A stretch of 64,000 nt of DNA from Halicephalobus mephisto (GCA_009193035.1 SWDT01000049.1:62001-126000); one strand, 5' to 3'; positions 1 to 12,095 are shown, numbered from the stretch's first letter. The notes: generated by a model not told the origin, from the sequence alone. Made by a program: numbers and translations.

Positions 1-217
1 AGTCTTTTCAAATTTCCACTTCGTGCAGAGCATTTTTAAAAATTTAATAATTATCAGAATTCTAATTTGATATATAAAAATTTGGTGATTATTTGACAAG
101 AAAATAAAAAATTCTTTTTGCATCATATTCAAGCCAGTGATTCCTTCGAAGCACGATTAATAATAGACTTAATAAATAAATCGGAATAAATATGTCTGGC
201 TTCCAATCGGAACGAAA

Positions 218-2936
218 TTATAGCATTTTGGAAACGTTCCAAATCATGATTGATCTGTCAGCTCCTACGGCAACAAGACGACCGAGTTGTTCTTGAAGAT
301 GCATTATGGTAATGGATTTGTTCAATTCGGATTGGACTGCGAGGGGAGTTAAACTGAAAAAATTACATGAAAAATAAATATTTTACAAATAACTCGACAC
401 CAATTTCCGAAATTTTCCAAGAAATTTTAAAATTCGTTGTTTCAGAAACTCCATGGATTCTGGGAGATTTTAGAAGATTCTACAGAATCGTGATCGCACT
501 ATTGTAAAAAATAAAAAATTCTAAAATCTTCTGGAATTTTTAATTTTTTTGAAATTTTCAAAGAATTTAAAAATTTTCCGATATTTTCTAAGATTTCAGA
601 ATCCCCAAAAATTATAAATTTAAAATCTAAAATTTAACTATGAAAATCTAAAAATAAAAATCCCTAAAATTTGAAAGTTTTGGAAAATTAAAAATTTTTC
701 GGTATTTTCTAAGATTTCAGAATCCCCAAAAATTATAAATTTAAAATCTAAAATTTAACTAATTATGGAAATCTAAAAATAAAAATCCCTAAAATTTGAA
801 AGTTTTGGAAAATTAAAAAATTTTTCGGTATTTTCTAAGATTTCAGAATCCCAAAAATTATAAATTTAAAATTTAACTAATTATGAAAATCTTCAAAAAA
901 CTCACTCAAATTGTTCCGGATATTGTTCCATTTTAGTGTGGCAAGTTTTGCAAATTCTGGCTTTCTTCTCAAATCCCATTGCTGGAAAAACAGTAAAATG
1001 ATTACAGCAATTTCCACAAACAGATTGACCACAGGTTCTGCAGTGATGTCGACGGACTCCAACTATTTTTCTGTCCCACATAACTCTAACATTCCAGAAA
1101 AACGGTACATCACAAAGTTCACATTTGTCGTTATCGTGCCAGCCAGGGGCCATGATTCTTTTCGCCTTCAGGTCCCAGCACACCAGATGACCTGAATCGT
1201 CGACGGAAAAGAGTCTGGCAGCGTCCTGGGCCAGTACTAGAGAACTCAATTTAGAATCATGTCCATTAAGTTCGTAGCAATTTCCTTTTTGTCCAGCAAT
1301 ATCCCACATAATAACAAGGGTATCAGCAGATCCGGAAAAAAGCTGTCCACGACGGGAATCCCAGGCCAGACAGGTGATTCCAGCAGAGTGAGCAGACAGC
1401 TTGCTGACCAATTGAGCCGAATTCCCGACAATCCTCAAAATGAAAATAGATCCATTATAGTCTCCCACGAAGCAAATTTTCGAATCAGGATCAAATTCCA
1501 AAGTCGTACACATGGAGTCAATTACGTAACTTCCGATTTTAGCTCCAGTATCGGCACAATGCCAAACGATAGTTTTGTCCTTGCTACAACTGAACAGCAT
1601 TCTGGCCGAGTTCGACATCAGAACTCCAGTAACGGGCATAGTATGAGCTCCCCAATGGCGTTTTTGCTGGACACTGTTCATATCAGCGGAAACTTGGTAT
1701 TCGTAAACAGATCCATTGACCATTCCAACAAGCAGGCTAGAATTGATTAAGGTAAATTAATCATAATATTATAAAAATCATATATGAATTTTTAGGATAA
1801 AAGTAATTTAGGTAAATTGATCATACTATTATAAAAGTCATATATGAATTTTTAGGATAAAAGTAATTTAGGTAAATTAATCATAATATTATAAAAATCA
1901 TATATGAATTTTTTAAAAATTATCTCGATGGAAATTTCTAGAACTTTTTAGCATCTAAAGTAGTTAAAAACTCTCGTTTTTGATGAATATTCTGTGTTGA
2001 ATCATAAAAGTGAATTTTTCACAAACTGTTTTGGCGGAAATTTTTAAGTTATTAGAAAATAAAACAGCTCAGATGAGGATTTCGATTTTGCGTGAAGATT
2101 ACTTTGCAATCAGTCATATATTATACAAATCATATATGAATTTTTTGCGCAATTATCTCCACAAGAAGTTCTGAAAATTTTAAAAACAAAGCAGTTCGAA
2201 ATTTTGTTTTTTTGCGCTATAGTGATTTCGCAATCTTGCACGATTTCTTAACTAACTTTTTGGAACTACAGTGAAACCTCGATATAAACACCCTCGATAA
2301 GAGCAAATCCTCTTTAAAGACAACTCGGTTCCGACCCCTACTGTGGATTTTCCCCTAGTAAACCCCTCGATAAAGGCAACTCCTCTGTAAAAACAACATT
2401 TCTGCCGTCCCTTAGGGTTACTTATATCGAGGTTTCACTGTACGTTATATTTAAACAGGTCTGGAAACTTCGAAACTGAGATTTATGAAGTGTAAAAATT
2501 TTTCCCATTTTTGAAAGTTGATTTTCATATATGAAAGTGATTATATAACAAAAAATCATAATCAACAAAAATATCCCATCGAAAACGGATTACTCTGTCC
2601 GTTCAGTAAATGATGATAAAACCAACCACATGGTGTTCTCATCGTAGTAAAGAGCGGTCGGGACACTTGTTAAAAACTCCACGATGCTCGGCCAGTATTG
2701 TCCAGAATCGCGTTTCAACAAAACTCGAATAGTTCTGTCTTCGGAAATCGTCACAACTCCGTCTTCCTTGGTCAACAAGAATATCCCGTTAATCCTCGCA
2801 ACTTGGTTGTCAATTTTCTGGACAAATTCTAAAAAAAATTTCAAAAAAATTTTAAAAATTTAAATTTACCGGGTTTCGCATTTTCGCCCAAACTTGAAGC
2901 GGACGAACATGGTCGATCATTTATTGTTGCAGCCAT
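218..2936 (-). CDS. wdfy-2: WDFY2-type WD-repeat and FYVE domain protein (411 aa, 4 exons)
   Basis: Exons on the minus strand are 2870-2936, 2627-2828, 906-1736 and 218-353; phases join cleanly to 411 codons plus stop, close to the roughly 400 aa of animal WDFY2. The start is the ATG at 2936. The protein has WD40 blades (motifs such as SEDRTIRV, SGSADTLVIMWD), then a FYVE zinc finger near residues 290-355 with the PI3P-binding signature RRHHCRTCG and paired cysteines, then a last WD blade (GADRSIMIWNVSKML) encoded by the final exon. In the family the FYVE domain sits between the last WD repeats, as here, and the protein binds early endosomes and helps Akt signalling and endocytosis. The final exon lies 552 bp past the FYVE exon; without it the WD propeller would be incomplete. 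The gene is divergent from the SLC35A transporter. Product is inferred from motifs and is very likely. Confidence 0.9.
571..890. repeat. Intronic tandem repeat, about 3 copies of ~120 bp
   Basis: Three successive near-identical units run from a CCGATATTTTCTAAGATTTC-type start through AAAATCCCTAAAATTTGAAAG. They fill the last intron of the WDFY2 gene (354-905). No coding potential seen. Confidence 0.7.
1751..1912. repeat. Tandem triplication of a 60-bp unit in WDFY2 intron 2
   Basis: Units begin at about 1751, 1811 and 1871 and differ by only a few bases (GGTAAATTAATCATA / GGTAAATTGATCATA). They sit just upstream, in gene direction, of the intron's 3' end. Confidence 0.8.
2269..2440. mobile_element. 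172-bp pogo/Tc1-mariner-type MITE
   Basis: The element has 19-bp perfect terminal inverted repeats, CAGTGAAACCTCGATATAA at the left end and its reverse complement at the right. It is flanked on both sides by TA (2267-2268 and 2441-2442), the target-site duplication expected of Tc1/mariner/pogo elements. It has no ORF, so it is non-autonomous. It lies inside the 890-bp second intron of the WDFY2 gene, which is 1737-2626. Confidence 0.85.
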
Positions 2937-3249
2937 TTACTTCAATAATAATAATAAGTAATATTATTATTCGGAAAATAAACGTTAAAAATCAAATATT
3001 AATAAAATTCGAACCAGCTCAGCTGGCAAAAAATGATTCGAAATTGTCGCGTCAGGAACACTAAAATCAGATTTTCCGTTTTTTCCAACTTGCTCAGCTG
3101 GCAAAAATGATTCAAAATCGTCGTGTCAGGAACACCAAAACCAGATTTTCCGTTTTTTCCAACTTGCTCAGCTGGCAAGACGTGGATTCATAATTTTCAT
3201 TTTTGGATTTTTTTATTTTTAATTTAATTTTTCTAGATACTTGGTGAAC
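2937..3249. promoter_or_regulatory. Divergent intergenic region with three CAGCTG-containing direct repeats
   Basis: This short spacer separates the ATGs of the WDFY2 and SLC35A genes and so should hold both promoters. It contains direct repeats with a 74-75 bp period starting at about 3017, 3092 and 3166 (the third is partial). Each begins with the palindromic E-box-like sequence GCTCAGCTGGCAA. A TTTTTCTAG acceptor just before the transporter ATG could be a trans-splice site. Function is inferred from position only. Confidence 0.5.
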
Positions 3250-4944
3250 ATGACTAGTTTGCAAACTAATAATAATCTCAAATGGGTGTCGTTGGTCGTC
3301 CTGATTGTCCAAACGACGGCTTTGGTCCTGACGTTGAGGTACTCCAGGACCCAGAAGACGGAAGGACCCAAATATCTCAGTTCCACCGCAGTTGTCAACG
3401 CCGAAATCATCAAGTTTGTGACATGTATAGTCATGTTGCTGTACAACAACGGTGAGTAATTTTGATAATTTTCAATTTTTATATATCAAATTTAATTTTC
3501 ATATATCGAAGTTTACTTTTTATTTATCAAGTTTAATTTCCATATATCAGAATTTAATTTTACATATTAAATTTTGCTTTCATTAATTAAATTCTAATAT
3601 TAACATATTGAAGCTCGATTTTTATATATCAAGTTTAATTTTCATATATCAAAATTTACTTTTTATTTATCAAGTTTTATTTTCATATATCAGAATTTAC
3701 TTTTTATTTATCAAGTTTAATTTCCATATATCAGAATTTACTTCTACATATTAAATTTTGCTTTCATTAATTAGATTCTAATATTAACATGTTGAAGCTC
3801 GATTTTTATATATTAATTTTAATTTTCATATATCAAAATTTACTTTTTATTTATCAAATTTTATTTTCATATATCGAAATTTAATCTTCATATTAAATAT
3901 CATTTCCTGTACGGAGAACTTTACTGTTTATATATCGAAGTTTAATTTTTATGCGAAATTCTAATTTTTGAAATATCGGTTGTTAAATTTGAAATTTTGT
4001 TTTTTTATATATTAAAATTTTGTTTTTTATATGTCGGAATTTTTTCAGATTGGAGCTGGGTAAGATTCCGGAATGAAATCCAGAAAGACGTCATCGAGAA
4101 GCCCGGAGACAACCTGAAAGTCAGTGTACCGGCTATTCTTTATGTTGTCCAGAACAATCTTCTTTTTCTTGCTCTTTCGAAACTCGATGCCGCAACTTAT
4201 CAGGTCACTTACCAACTCAAGATCTTGACTACAGCTTTTTTCTCTGTTTCTTTGTTAGGAAAAAAATTGGACAAATTCAAATGGGTGGCTCTGATTCTGC
4301 TCACCGGAGGGGTGGCTTTGGTTCAGTTGCCGAAGGATTCCGGATCTCAGAGTACGGTAGAAAGAGACACTTCAGACCAGTTCGTCGGACTTTGTGCTGT
4401 TTTGGCCGCTTGTCTGTCGAGCGGATTTGCGGGAGTTTACTTTGAGAAAATCCTAAAAGGAACCCCGGTGACTCTCTGGATGAGGAACTTGCAACTTGGT
4501 TTTTATTTTTTTCATGAATAAGGCTTTAATTAAACCGTTTTCAGCTTTTTTCAGCATTTTCGGAGGATTTTTCATGACTTGGCTGTACGACCGCGAAGAT
4601 GTTTCAAAAAATGGTTTTTTTCAAGGATATAATTCAATTATTTGGATTGTAGTTCTTCTTCAAGTTTGTTTTATTTTTTAATGAATCCCTCATTTGGCAA
4701 TTTACAGGCTTATGGAGGTCTCGTGATTGCCCTTGTTGTCAAGTACGCCGACAACATCCTCAAAGGCTTCGCTGTCTCCCTGTCCATTATCCTCTCTTCA
4801 TTCGCTTCTTGGTTTCTTCTTGGAGATTTCGAGCCATCTCTAACCTTTGCCATTGGAGCTCTAATTGTAATAGGGTCGACTTTCCTTTACGGGTATGAAC
4901 CGAAGCCCGCTCATGCCCGACTGAACGAAGCCAGAAGGGCTTAG
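3250..4944 (+). CDS. Golgi nucleotide-sugar transporter, SLC35A (UDP-GlcNAc/UDP-Gal) family
   Basis: Exons 3250-3451, 4049-4498, 4545-4663 and 4708-4944 join in phase to 335 aa, the usual SLC35A length. The family core is clear: [10 protein letters not shown] and [14 protein letters not shown] near the N-terminus, [18 protein letters not shown] in the middle, [18 protein letters not shown], and [20 protein letters not shown] near the C-terminus. Together with about ten hydrophobic segments this marks a drug/metabolite-superfamily antiporter exchanging UDP-sugars for UMP across the Golgi membrane. Sequence pattern is closest to SLC35A3, the group that contains C. elegans srf-3; UDP-galactose or mixed specificity cannot be excluded. 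Introns 2 and 3 are only about 45 bp. The ATG at 3250 follows a possible trans-splice acceptor at 3231-3236; an upstream in-frame TTG was rejected as start. Confidence 0.92.
3452..4048. repeat. AT-rich repetitive intron 1 of the SLC35A gene
   Basis: Irregular repeats of TCATATATCAAAATTTACTT and TTTATTTATCAAGTTTAATT fill this intron. Nothing else seen. Confidence 0.5.
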
Positions 4945-5439
4945 TGGTCTTCTGGGACGATTATACGAGAAAATTGATTGTTTCGTTTTATATTATTAAA
5001 AGTAATTTTTGTATTTTGTTTAATTTCTACCCAATTATTGGATTTTTGCTGCGATTTTTTTAAATTTAAATTTTGCAATTTAAAAAATTGAATTTCTACA
5101 TAGAATTAATTTTTTTAATATTAAATATTTTTAATAAATTAATTTTGTTTATAAAGTTTCTTAATAAAAGTTTAATTTTCTAAACAATTTAAATTTTTAA
5201 ATAAAAATTAATTTTTTAAATAAAAATAAAAATTTTTAAAATAAAAATAAAAATTTTTAATAAAAATTAATTTTTTTTAAAGTTAAATTTTTTCTAAAAT
5301 TTTAAAAAATTTAATGTTTTAGTATCTACAGTATTCTGGAGAAATATTTTTTTCATATTTGAAAATTGACAAATATAATGTTGAAAAATTAATCATGTTA
5401 GTATGTACAGTATTCTATAAAATTAAGTTTTTTACAAGT

Positions 5440-5945
5440 CTAAAGGATTACTGTAGTATTAAAGTTTTATTATTTTAATTTACACATTTTTGTAAAAATA
5501 TTTTTAATTTAAATTTTTACTATCTAACTGGACTACTGTAGTATTTACGAAATTAGTAATTTGGATTTATATTTTTTTATAAATTTTTAATATTTTTATT
5601 TATCTAACTGGACTACTGTAGTGTTGATGAAATTAGTAGTTTTGATTTATATTTTTAAAATAAATTCTTAAATAGTTTTACTTATCTAACTGGACTACTG
5701 TAGTATTTACGAAATTAGTAATTTTGATTTATATTTTTTAAAGAAATTCTTAAATATTTTTATCTATCTAAATGGACTACTGTAGTATTACGAAATTATT
5801 AATTTTGATTTACACAATAATTCGAAGTTTTTTAAATTTAAATGGACTACTGTAGTATTTACGAAATTAGTAATTTTGATTTATATTTTTTTATAAATTT
5901 TTAATATTTTTACCTACCTAAATTGACTACTGTAGTATTTATGAA
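5440..5945. repeat. Tandem repeat, about 7 copies of ~80 bp
   Basis: The core GGACTACTGTAGTATTTACG recurs at roughly 80-bp spacing between 5440 and 5945, each copy followed by an AAATTAGTAATTTTGATTTA-type AT tail. This is the main content of the intergenic stretch 4945-6634; 5000-5440 is plain AT-rich sequence. Confidence 0.75.
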
Positions 5946-6234
5946 ATTGATTAAGTTAATGCATGCAGTACTGTATAAGTTCGAAAATGACATTTATTCA
6001 CCTTCGACGGATTATTACAGAATTATCTTCCGCAGTGACGGACCTTCAATTGATGCCTTCTTTAGGAGGATTGTGACTAGCGGATTTGGGCCAGTTTTAC
6101 GTCTTGAATAAAATTGATTTTTTTATTTTTAAAATACTCTAAAATTTTCTACTTTCATGCGGGTGAGACTACAGTAGTCAATTTTTAAAAGAATATTCAT
6201 ATTTTGGGATCTTCTCTGGTTTCTATGATAGTTT

Positions 6235-6530
6235 TATCATTTTTGATATTTTTGTCATTTTTGCCGTTTTTGTCCTTTTTGACATTTTTATTTTTGTTTT
6301 TTTACCACTTTTACCACTTTTGCCTCTTTTGCCATTTTTACCATTTTTACCATTTTTGTCCTTTTTGATATTTTTATTTTTACCACTTTTACCAATTTTG
6401 CCTTTTTTGTCCTTTTTGTCCTTTTTACCACTTTTACCAATTTTGCCTTTTTTGTCCTTTTTGACATTTTTATTTTTGCCGCTTTTGCCTTTTTCTTACC
6501 ATTTTTGCTTTTTTTGCCGTTTTTGTCAAA
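6235..6530. repeat. Polypyrimidine low-complexity array
   Basis: Short units of TTTTTGCC, TTTTTACC and TTTTTGTCC alternate for 300 bp. The open frame across it reads only Leu/Phe/Pro/Ser and is not regarded as a gene. Confidence 0.8.
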
Positions 6531-6634
6531 CTGACTGAATCATTTGAAGATTTTAGGTACAATTGGTCTTGTTAGCCTTGGAAGAGTGATGAAAATGAAC
6601 TTTTTGTAGTTATCGATTTTTTAATTTTTTGAAA

Positions 6635-7006
6635 ATGCCGAGATTGACAGGAATTCAATCAGAACCAAATTCAATAAATAATTTTTCATCAAGTTCTTCA
6701 TCGACAAATCAACCAAGATTAGATTTGAAAGTTGTTTCTGGAACGAATTTTCAAAAATCAAAAAAACATTCAAATTCGGTCGATGTACCTAATGTACCCC
6801 CTGTTAGGGAAAAACCCCTCAGGGTGGCTATGGGAAATGCCATATTAGCTGCCACTACAGGAATGGCAGCTGTGTCAATTGAATCGAAATTTTCAAGTAG
6901 TTCGACAAGTTCGGCCTTCAGCTCCAGACCTTCGACCTCGGCAAGCGGAATCAGCGCCAGCACCATCCCTTTCAGTTTCGCCTCCAGACTTTCGACAATG
7001 ACAAAG
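6635..7006 (+). CDS. Candidate Ser-rich 5' exon, gene unresolved
   Basis: An ATG at 6635 opens 124 codons ending at a good donor (ACAAAG|GTAAAA) at 7007. The peptide is Ser/Thr/Ala-rich and disordered (for example KFSSSSTSSAFSSRPSTSAS). Base composition is far less AT-biased than the surroundings, which supports real coding. No convincing next exon is visible: the following 5 kb is repeats. It could be an alternative first exon of the NIM1-type kinase at 12.1 kb, since it ends in phase 0 like that gene's first intron, or a separate small gene. I do not recognise a domain. Confidence 0.4.
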
Positions 7007-7059
7007 GTAAAAATTTTTTTAAATCAAAAATCAATTTTTTAAAAATCGTCCCATCACGA

Positions 7060-7415
7060 AATTTCAAAATTCCAATGTTTTACAGAATCTTAACAATATT
7101 ACTGTAAAAGTAATTTTTTTGTCTTACCACGAAATTTTAAAATTCCAATGTTTTACAGAATCTTAACAATATTACTGTAGAAATAATTTTTTTGTCTTAC
7201 CACGAAATTCCAATTTTTTTACAGAATCTCAGGAATATTACTGTAGAAGTAATTTTTTTGTCTTACCATGAAATTTCAAAATTCCAATGTTTTACAGAAT
7301 TTTAAGGATATTACTGTAGAAATAATTTTTTTAAATCGTCCCATCAGAAAATTTTAAAATTTCAATGTTTTACAGAATCTCAGGCATATTACTGTAGAAG
7401 TAATTTTTTTAAGTT
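7060..7415. repeat. Tandem repeat, about 5 copies of 60-70 bp
   Basis: Units carry CCAATGTTTTACAGAATCTT followed by ATATTACTGTAGAA. The repeated TTTTACAG looks like a splice acceptor but recurs in every copy, so it is treated as repeat sequence. From 7415 to 9000 the DNA is AT-rich with scattered partial repeats and a weak GC-richer patch at 8520-8720. Confidence 0.65.
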
Positions 7416-9004
7416 GTCTTACCACGAAATTTTGAAGTTTTCTAGAAAATTTAGAATTTAAATTTTCATGGATTCTGGAAGCCTTTACATAATCCTAGCC
7501 ACATTGGTGAAGAAATTAAAAATCAATTTTTTGTAAAATTGTCTCGTTGGGAATTCTGAGAACTTGTTAGAGATCTTTAAAAATCTATGATTTAAGAACT
7601 TTTCATTGATTTTGAAAGTTTCTAGATAATTTTATCTATATTATAAAAATTAAAAATAATTTTTTAAAAATTGTCTTATTAAGAATTCTCACAACTTGTT
7701 AGAACTCTTTAAAAATCTATGATTTCAGAACTTTTCATTGATTCTGAAAGTCTCTAAAAAATTCTAGCCATATTAGTGAAAAAAAATTAAAAATAATTTT
7801 TTAAAAATTGTCTCGTCGGGAATTCTGAGAACTTGTTAGAAATCAAACCAGTTTGAATGAAAATTTTGGTTTTTGTACTTCTTTAGTAATTAATGATATA
7901 TTGTAAAAAATTAAAAATCATTTTTTTACAAATTAAACTAGTTCGAAATTTTCGGTTTTTTCGGTGGGTATTTCGTAATCTTGAATGATTTCATAATTAC
8001 ACATTGTAAAAATTCAGAAATTGTCCCGAAACGAAATGTTGGAAAATTTTAGGAACAAAAATAATTAAAAATTTAATTATAAAATACCTCTTATAAAAAA
8101 TTTAATTTTTCAAAGTTTTATTATGTTTAAAATTTTTTAAATTAGGATATATGAGATAATTAATATTTTAGTTACTTTTTAGGATTGATTTTCATATATG
8201 AAAATATTAATCAAATTTCAAAAATCACACTTACCCTTAGGGTACTTTTCAAAAATAAATTACTTTTTTGTTATATTATTAAAAATGAATTTTCGACGAA
8301 ATAGTCCCAAAGTAAATTTTCAGAAGTTTTTAGAATTAAAACAAATCTATAATTTCGATTTCAAGTAGGAGGTATTTCGTAATTTTGCATAATTTCGTAA
8401 TTAATTTTTCAAAATTTTATTGTTTAAAATTTTTTAAATTACGATATATAAAATAATTAACATTTTAGTTACTTTTTAGAATTGATTTTCATATATGAAA
8501 ATATTAATCGAAATTCAAAAATCACACTTATCCCTGGGGTACCTTCTCGAAGACGGACCACTTGTATTTCAAAATTGCAGCTTTCTTTCCTGTAATTAAT
8601 TTTCTCTTTTTCAAAATTACAATTTTTGAAAGCATTCCTTCTTAGATGATTCTAGACCGGTGCATTTTTGTTCCTTCTTTAATCCGTCGAGGAATCCAGG
8701 GAAAATTTAATATTTTTAATTTAAAAAAAAATAATTTTTTGTTTTAAAAAAAATAATTTTTAATTTTTTAGGAATTTCAAAAATGTAAAATTATTCGGTT
8801 TTTGAAAAGTCGAAATTTCGAATATTTTTATTTTTTAGGATTTTTGGAAACCTTAAAATCAAAAATCCAAAGTTAACTTTAATCTTTTTTAAAAAATAAC
8901 CTTTGGTCTCGATGTTTTCGAAAACGAATTATGTATTATCTGTAAATTTTCAAAATATAAATTTAGTGTCTGGATTTAATTTTTGTTAAATAATATTCTG
9001 AAGC

Positions 9005-9600
9005 GCGGTAATTAATGAGAATTAAATTTTTTAATAAATCTAAAATTAACTTTTTTAATATATGTAAAATTAAATTTTTTAATATATGTAAAATTAACTT
9101 TTTTAAATATATATGTAAAATTAAATCTTTTCAATATATATTTGAAATTAACTTTTCTTAATAAATGTAAAATTAAATTTTTCTAATATATGTAAAATTA
9201 ACTTTTTTTTTAATATATATAAAATTAAATCTTTTTAAATATATATTTGAAATTAACTTTTTTTAATATATTAGAAATTAAATTTTTTAATATATGTAAA
9301 ATTAACTTTTTTTAATATATGTAAAATTAAATCTTTTTAAATATATATGTAAAATTAACTTTTTTCTAATAAATCTAAAATTAACTTTTTCTAATATATG
9401 TAAAATTAACTTTTTTTAAATATATATAAAATTAAATCTTTTTAAATATATATGTAAAATTAAATCTTTTCAATATATATTTGAAATTAACTTTTCTTAA
9501 TAAATGTAAAATTAAATTTTTTAATATATGTAAAATTAACTTTTTTTAATATATATTTGAAATTAAATTTTTTTGAATATATATTAGAAATTAAATTTTT
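9005..9600. repeat. AT-rich minisatellite, ~30-bp period
   Basis: Roughly 17 units of AATATATGTAAAATTAACTT and close variants occur in a head-to-tail array. No coding capacity. Confidence 0.75.
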
Positions 9601-9819
9601 ATTTATTTTTTTAAAATTAAGTAAATATTTTTAATTTTTTTATTTTAGAAAATAATTTTTGTTTTTATATAAAAAATTTAATATTTTTTTGAAAAAGAAA
9701 TTAAATAATCAAAGTGAATTTAAAATTTACATTTGTTTATGAATAAAAATCATTTAAAAATATAAAGTTAATTCAGAAAATTCACGCTCAAAAAAACAGA
9801 ATTTAAAAATATGGTTATA

Positions 9820-10413
9820 CAGTAGGACTTGGATATAAAATACCCTCATTATAAAATATTTCACGTTATAGCATACGGTGTGAGTGAGTTTGGTTAGTCT
9901 GCTTTCAAATTTACCTCGGCTATGATATATCTTTTCTTATAACATATGCTTTGGCTGGTCTCAAGGGGGTATCTCATGTCCAAGTTCTACTGTATATACT
10001 TTCTTATAAAATACGCTTTTCTCGGTCTTAAGGAAGTACCTCATATCCAAGTTCTACTGTATATCCTTTCTTATAACATACTCCTTGGCCTAGTCCCAAG
10101 GGGATATCTTATATACAAGTTTTACTGTACAATAGGAATTGGATATCAGATACCCCTGGTATAACATATCTCACGTTATAGCATACGGTACGAGTGAGTT
10201 TGGTTAGTCTGTTTTCAAATTTACCCCCGCTATAATACAGTTGAACTTGGATATAAGATATCTCCTATAATATATCTCGTGTTATAGCATACAGTCTGAG
10301 TGGGTGATTTCAGTTAGTCTGCCTTCAAATTTACCTCGGCTATGATATATCCTTTCTTATAACATACTCCTTGCCCCGGTCCCGAGGGGGTATCTTAAAT
10401 CCAAGTTCTACTG
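9820..10413. mobile_element. Concatenated cluster of pogo-like MITEs
   Basis: A complete element at 9820-9992 starts CAGTAGGACTTGGATATAA and ends with a near inverted copy (CCAAGTTCTACTG). It is followed by two 3'-half copies ending at about 10059 and 10127, a 5'-half copy from 10130 and another full-length copy at 10238-10413. Every junction carries TA. The full units are 173-176 bp, almost the length of the separate MITE at 2269-2440, and the termini resemble it (CAGTgAAACCTcGATATAA versus CAGTaGgACtTGGATATAA). This suggests related families moved by one pogo-type transposase. Confidence 0.75.
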
Positions 10414-10420
10414 TAATTTT

Positions 10421-10606
10421 CCCGAGCAAATTGAAAAATAAACAACTTGTCCAGTCAGTTTTCTCAATGACGACCTTAGTTAAAATATTCGAAAGTGGTT
10501 TATTTTTTGAAATGGGAATTAATATCTATTCTCACTTTGTCAAAGTTAGTTTCTAAGGTTGTCATTGAAAAATTAACTAGGAAAGTATATTTTTCAATTT
10601 TTTCGG
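10421..10606. mobile_element. Foldback element with imperfect ~55-bp inverted termini
   Basis: The left arm (CCCGAGCAAATTGAAAAATA ... CTCAATGACGACCTTAG) pairs with the reverse complement of the right arm (CTAAGGTTGTCATTGA ... TTTTTTCGGACA) with scattered mismatches. It abuts the MITE cluster. No ORF of note inside. Confidence 0.6.
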
Positions 10607-10734
10607 ACAAATTACAACTTTATTTAAAAATGAATAAATCCTTTTTTCCTGTTTTCTGACTTTTGATATTTAAAAATTTAAATACTAATACTTCCTGATT
10701 TATTTAAAAAATAAATAATCATAATTTACAAATT

Positions 10735-10910
10735 TAAATATTTTTCAAAAAAAAATAAAATTTAAATATTTTCCAAAAAAAAAATAAAATTTAAATATTT
10801 TCCAAAAAAAAAAATAAAATTTAAATTTTTTCCAAAAAAAAAATAAAATTTAAATATTTTCCAAAAAAAATAAAATTTAAATATTTTCCAAAAAAAAAAT
10901 AAAATTTAAA
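10735..10910. repeat. A-rich tandem repeat, 6 copies of ~30 bp
   Basis: Units read TTTAAATATTTTCC plus an A8-A10 run plus TAAAA. The sequence from 10910 to 11540 is plain AT-rich DNA. Confidence 0.75.
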
Positions 10911-11542
10911 ATTTTTTGGATATTTTAAAAATTTAAATATATAAAACTAAATTTATTTATTTTTAATTTAAAATTATTTAGAATTAAGAATTTTCGAAAT
11001 AAAAAATTCAAATATAAATTCAAAAAAATAAAGTTTCTATATTTTTAAAAATTTTTGTTTTTTTAGAAAACTAGTTAAATATTTAGGATTAATTTGAAAT
11101 TTAGACTTGTAAAAATAATTATATTTTCACAATACAGGAAGTTAAAAAATAAAAAAAATTAAGAAATTTTAAAATTAAAAAAATTAAAAAATTAAAAAAA
11201 TAAAATAATTAAAAAAAAATAAAATAATTAAAAAATTAAAAAATTTTAAAAATTAAAAGCAAACATCAATGTTTTGATTTTTCTCTGGTTTGTAGATGAA
11301 AGTTTTTTGTTTTTAAAAAATTAAATATGAATTTTGATATTTTTTAAATAAAATAATTTCTTCGTTGATGTTTGTTTTCTTAAATTCTAAATTTGAAAAA
11401 TTAAAAATTATTTTTGATTGATTTACTGGTTTATTTCGTTCTCTAAGGACTAGCTAAATCCTCCCTCAATTTATAAAGTTTAAAAGATGATAATGAATCT
11501 CGAGAGAGGTAATTTATTTCAATTATAAACTTTTTTCAATTT

Positions 11543-11615
11543 CCTCCGGTAGCGTAATCGTTGGACTTTTCAAATGCCACGCGCGAGACCTGGGTTCTAT
11601 TCCCAGTGGTTACAG
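11543..11615 (+). repeat. tRNA-derived element (SINE head or pseudo-tRNA)
   Basis: An A-box-like TAGCGTAATCGTTGG at 11550-11564 and a B-box GGTTCTATTCC at 11593-11603 are spaced as in a pol III tRNA promoter. CTGGG/CCCAG forms a perfect 5-bp T arm around a 7-nt loop. The 7-bp acceptor stem does not pair and the anticodon arm is poor, so this is not a functional tRNA. The downstream 11640-11830 belongs to a dispersed repeat family found elsewhere in the window. Confidence 0.5.
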
Positions 11616-12095
11616 AGAGTTTTTTTGCTTTAAATTTCCGGTGTTGATGTCTATAAAGCAGTCAACATCAAAATAAAACCCGCAGTTTGCCTGCAATATT
11701 TGACCAGACAAGTCGATGTTTTTGTGTTTTTATGAAGATGTTTAAAAAACGCGCAGTTTGCCTGCAACATTCGGAACAGATTGGTTTAATTTTCGTGTGA
11801 AAATTTGACTTTGATGTTGACTTTTTTATGGATTTTCTTACAGAAGCAAATCTTACTGTAAACAAGATAAACATTGTGACTAACATGACCCTGCTTTCCT
11901 GAAGATGTTATTTTTCCCAGTATTGTCCTTTTGTTTTTCATTATTGACCGTATCCAAAGGATAATTTTTCTCTAATCTCGTGGTCTAGGATCTGTTTTGA
12001 AGCAAAGATTGTTAATCCGACGACATTCCAGTGAGAATTGAAAATTAATATCCTCTAAAGTAGGAATTAGAAGGTGGTCCTGTCTTGTTCTCTTG

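Noticed and set aside
6320..6538. Leu/Phe/Pro ORF that could look like a membrane protein
   Set aside because: Pure low-complexity TTTTTGCC/TTTTTACC repeat.
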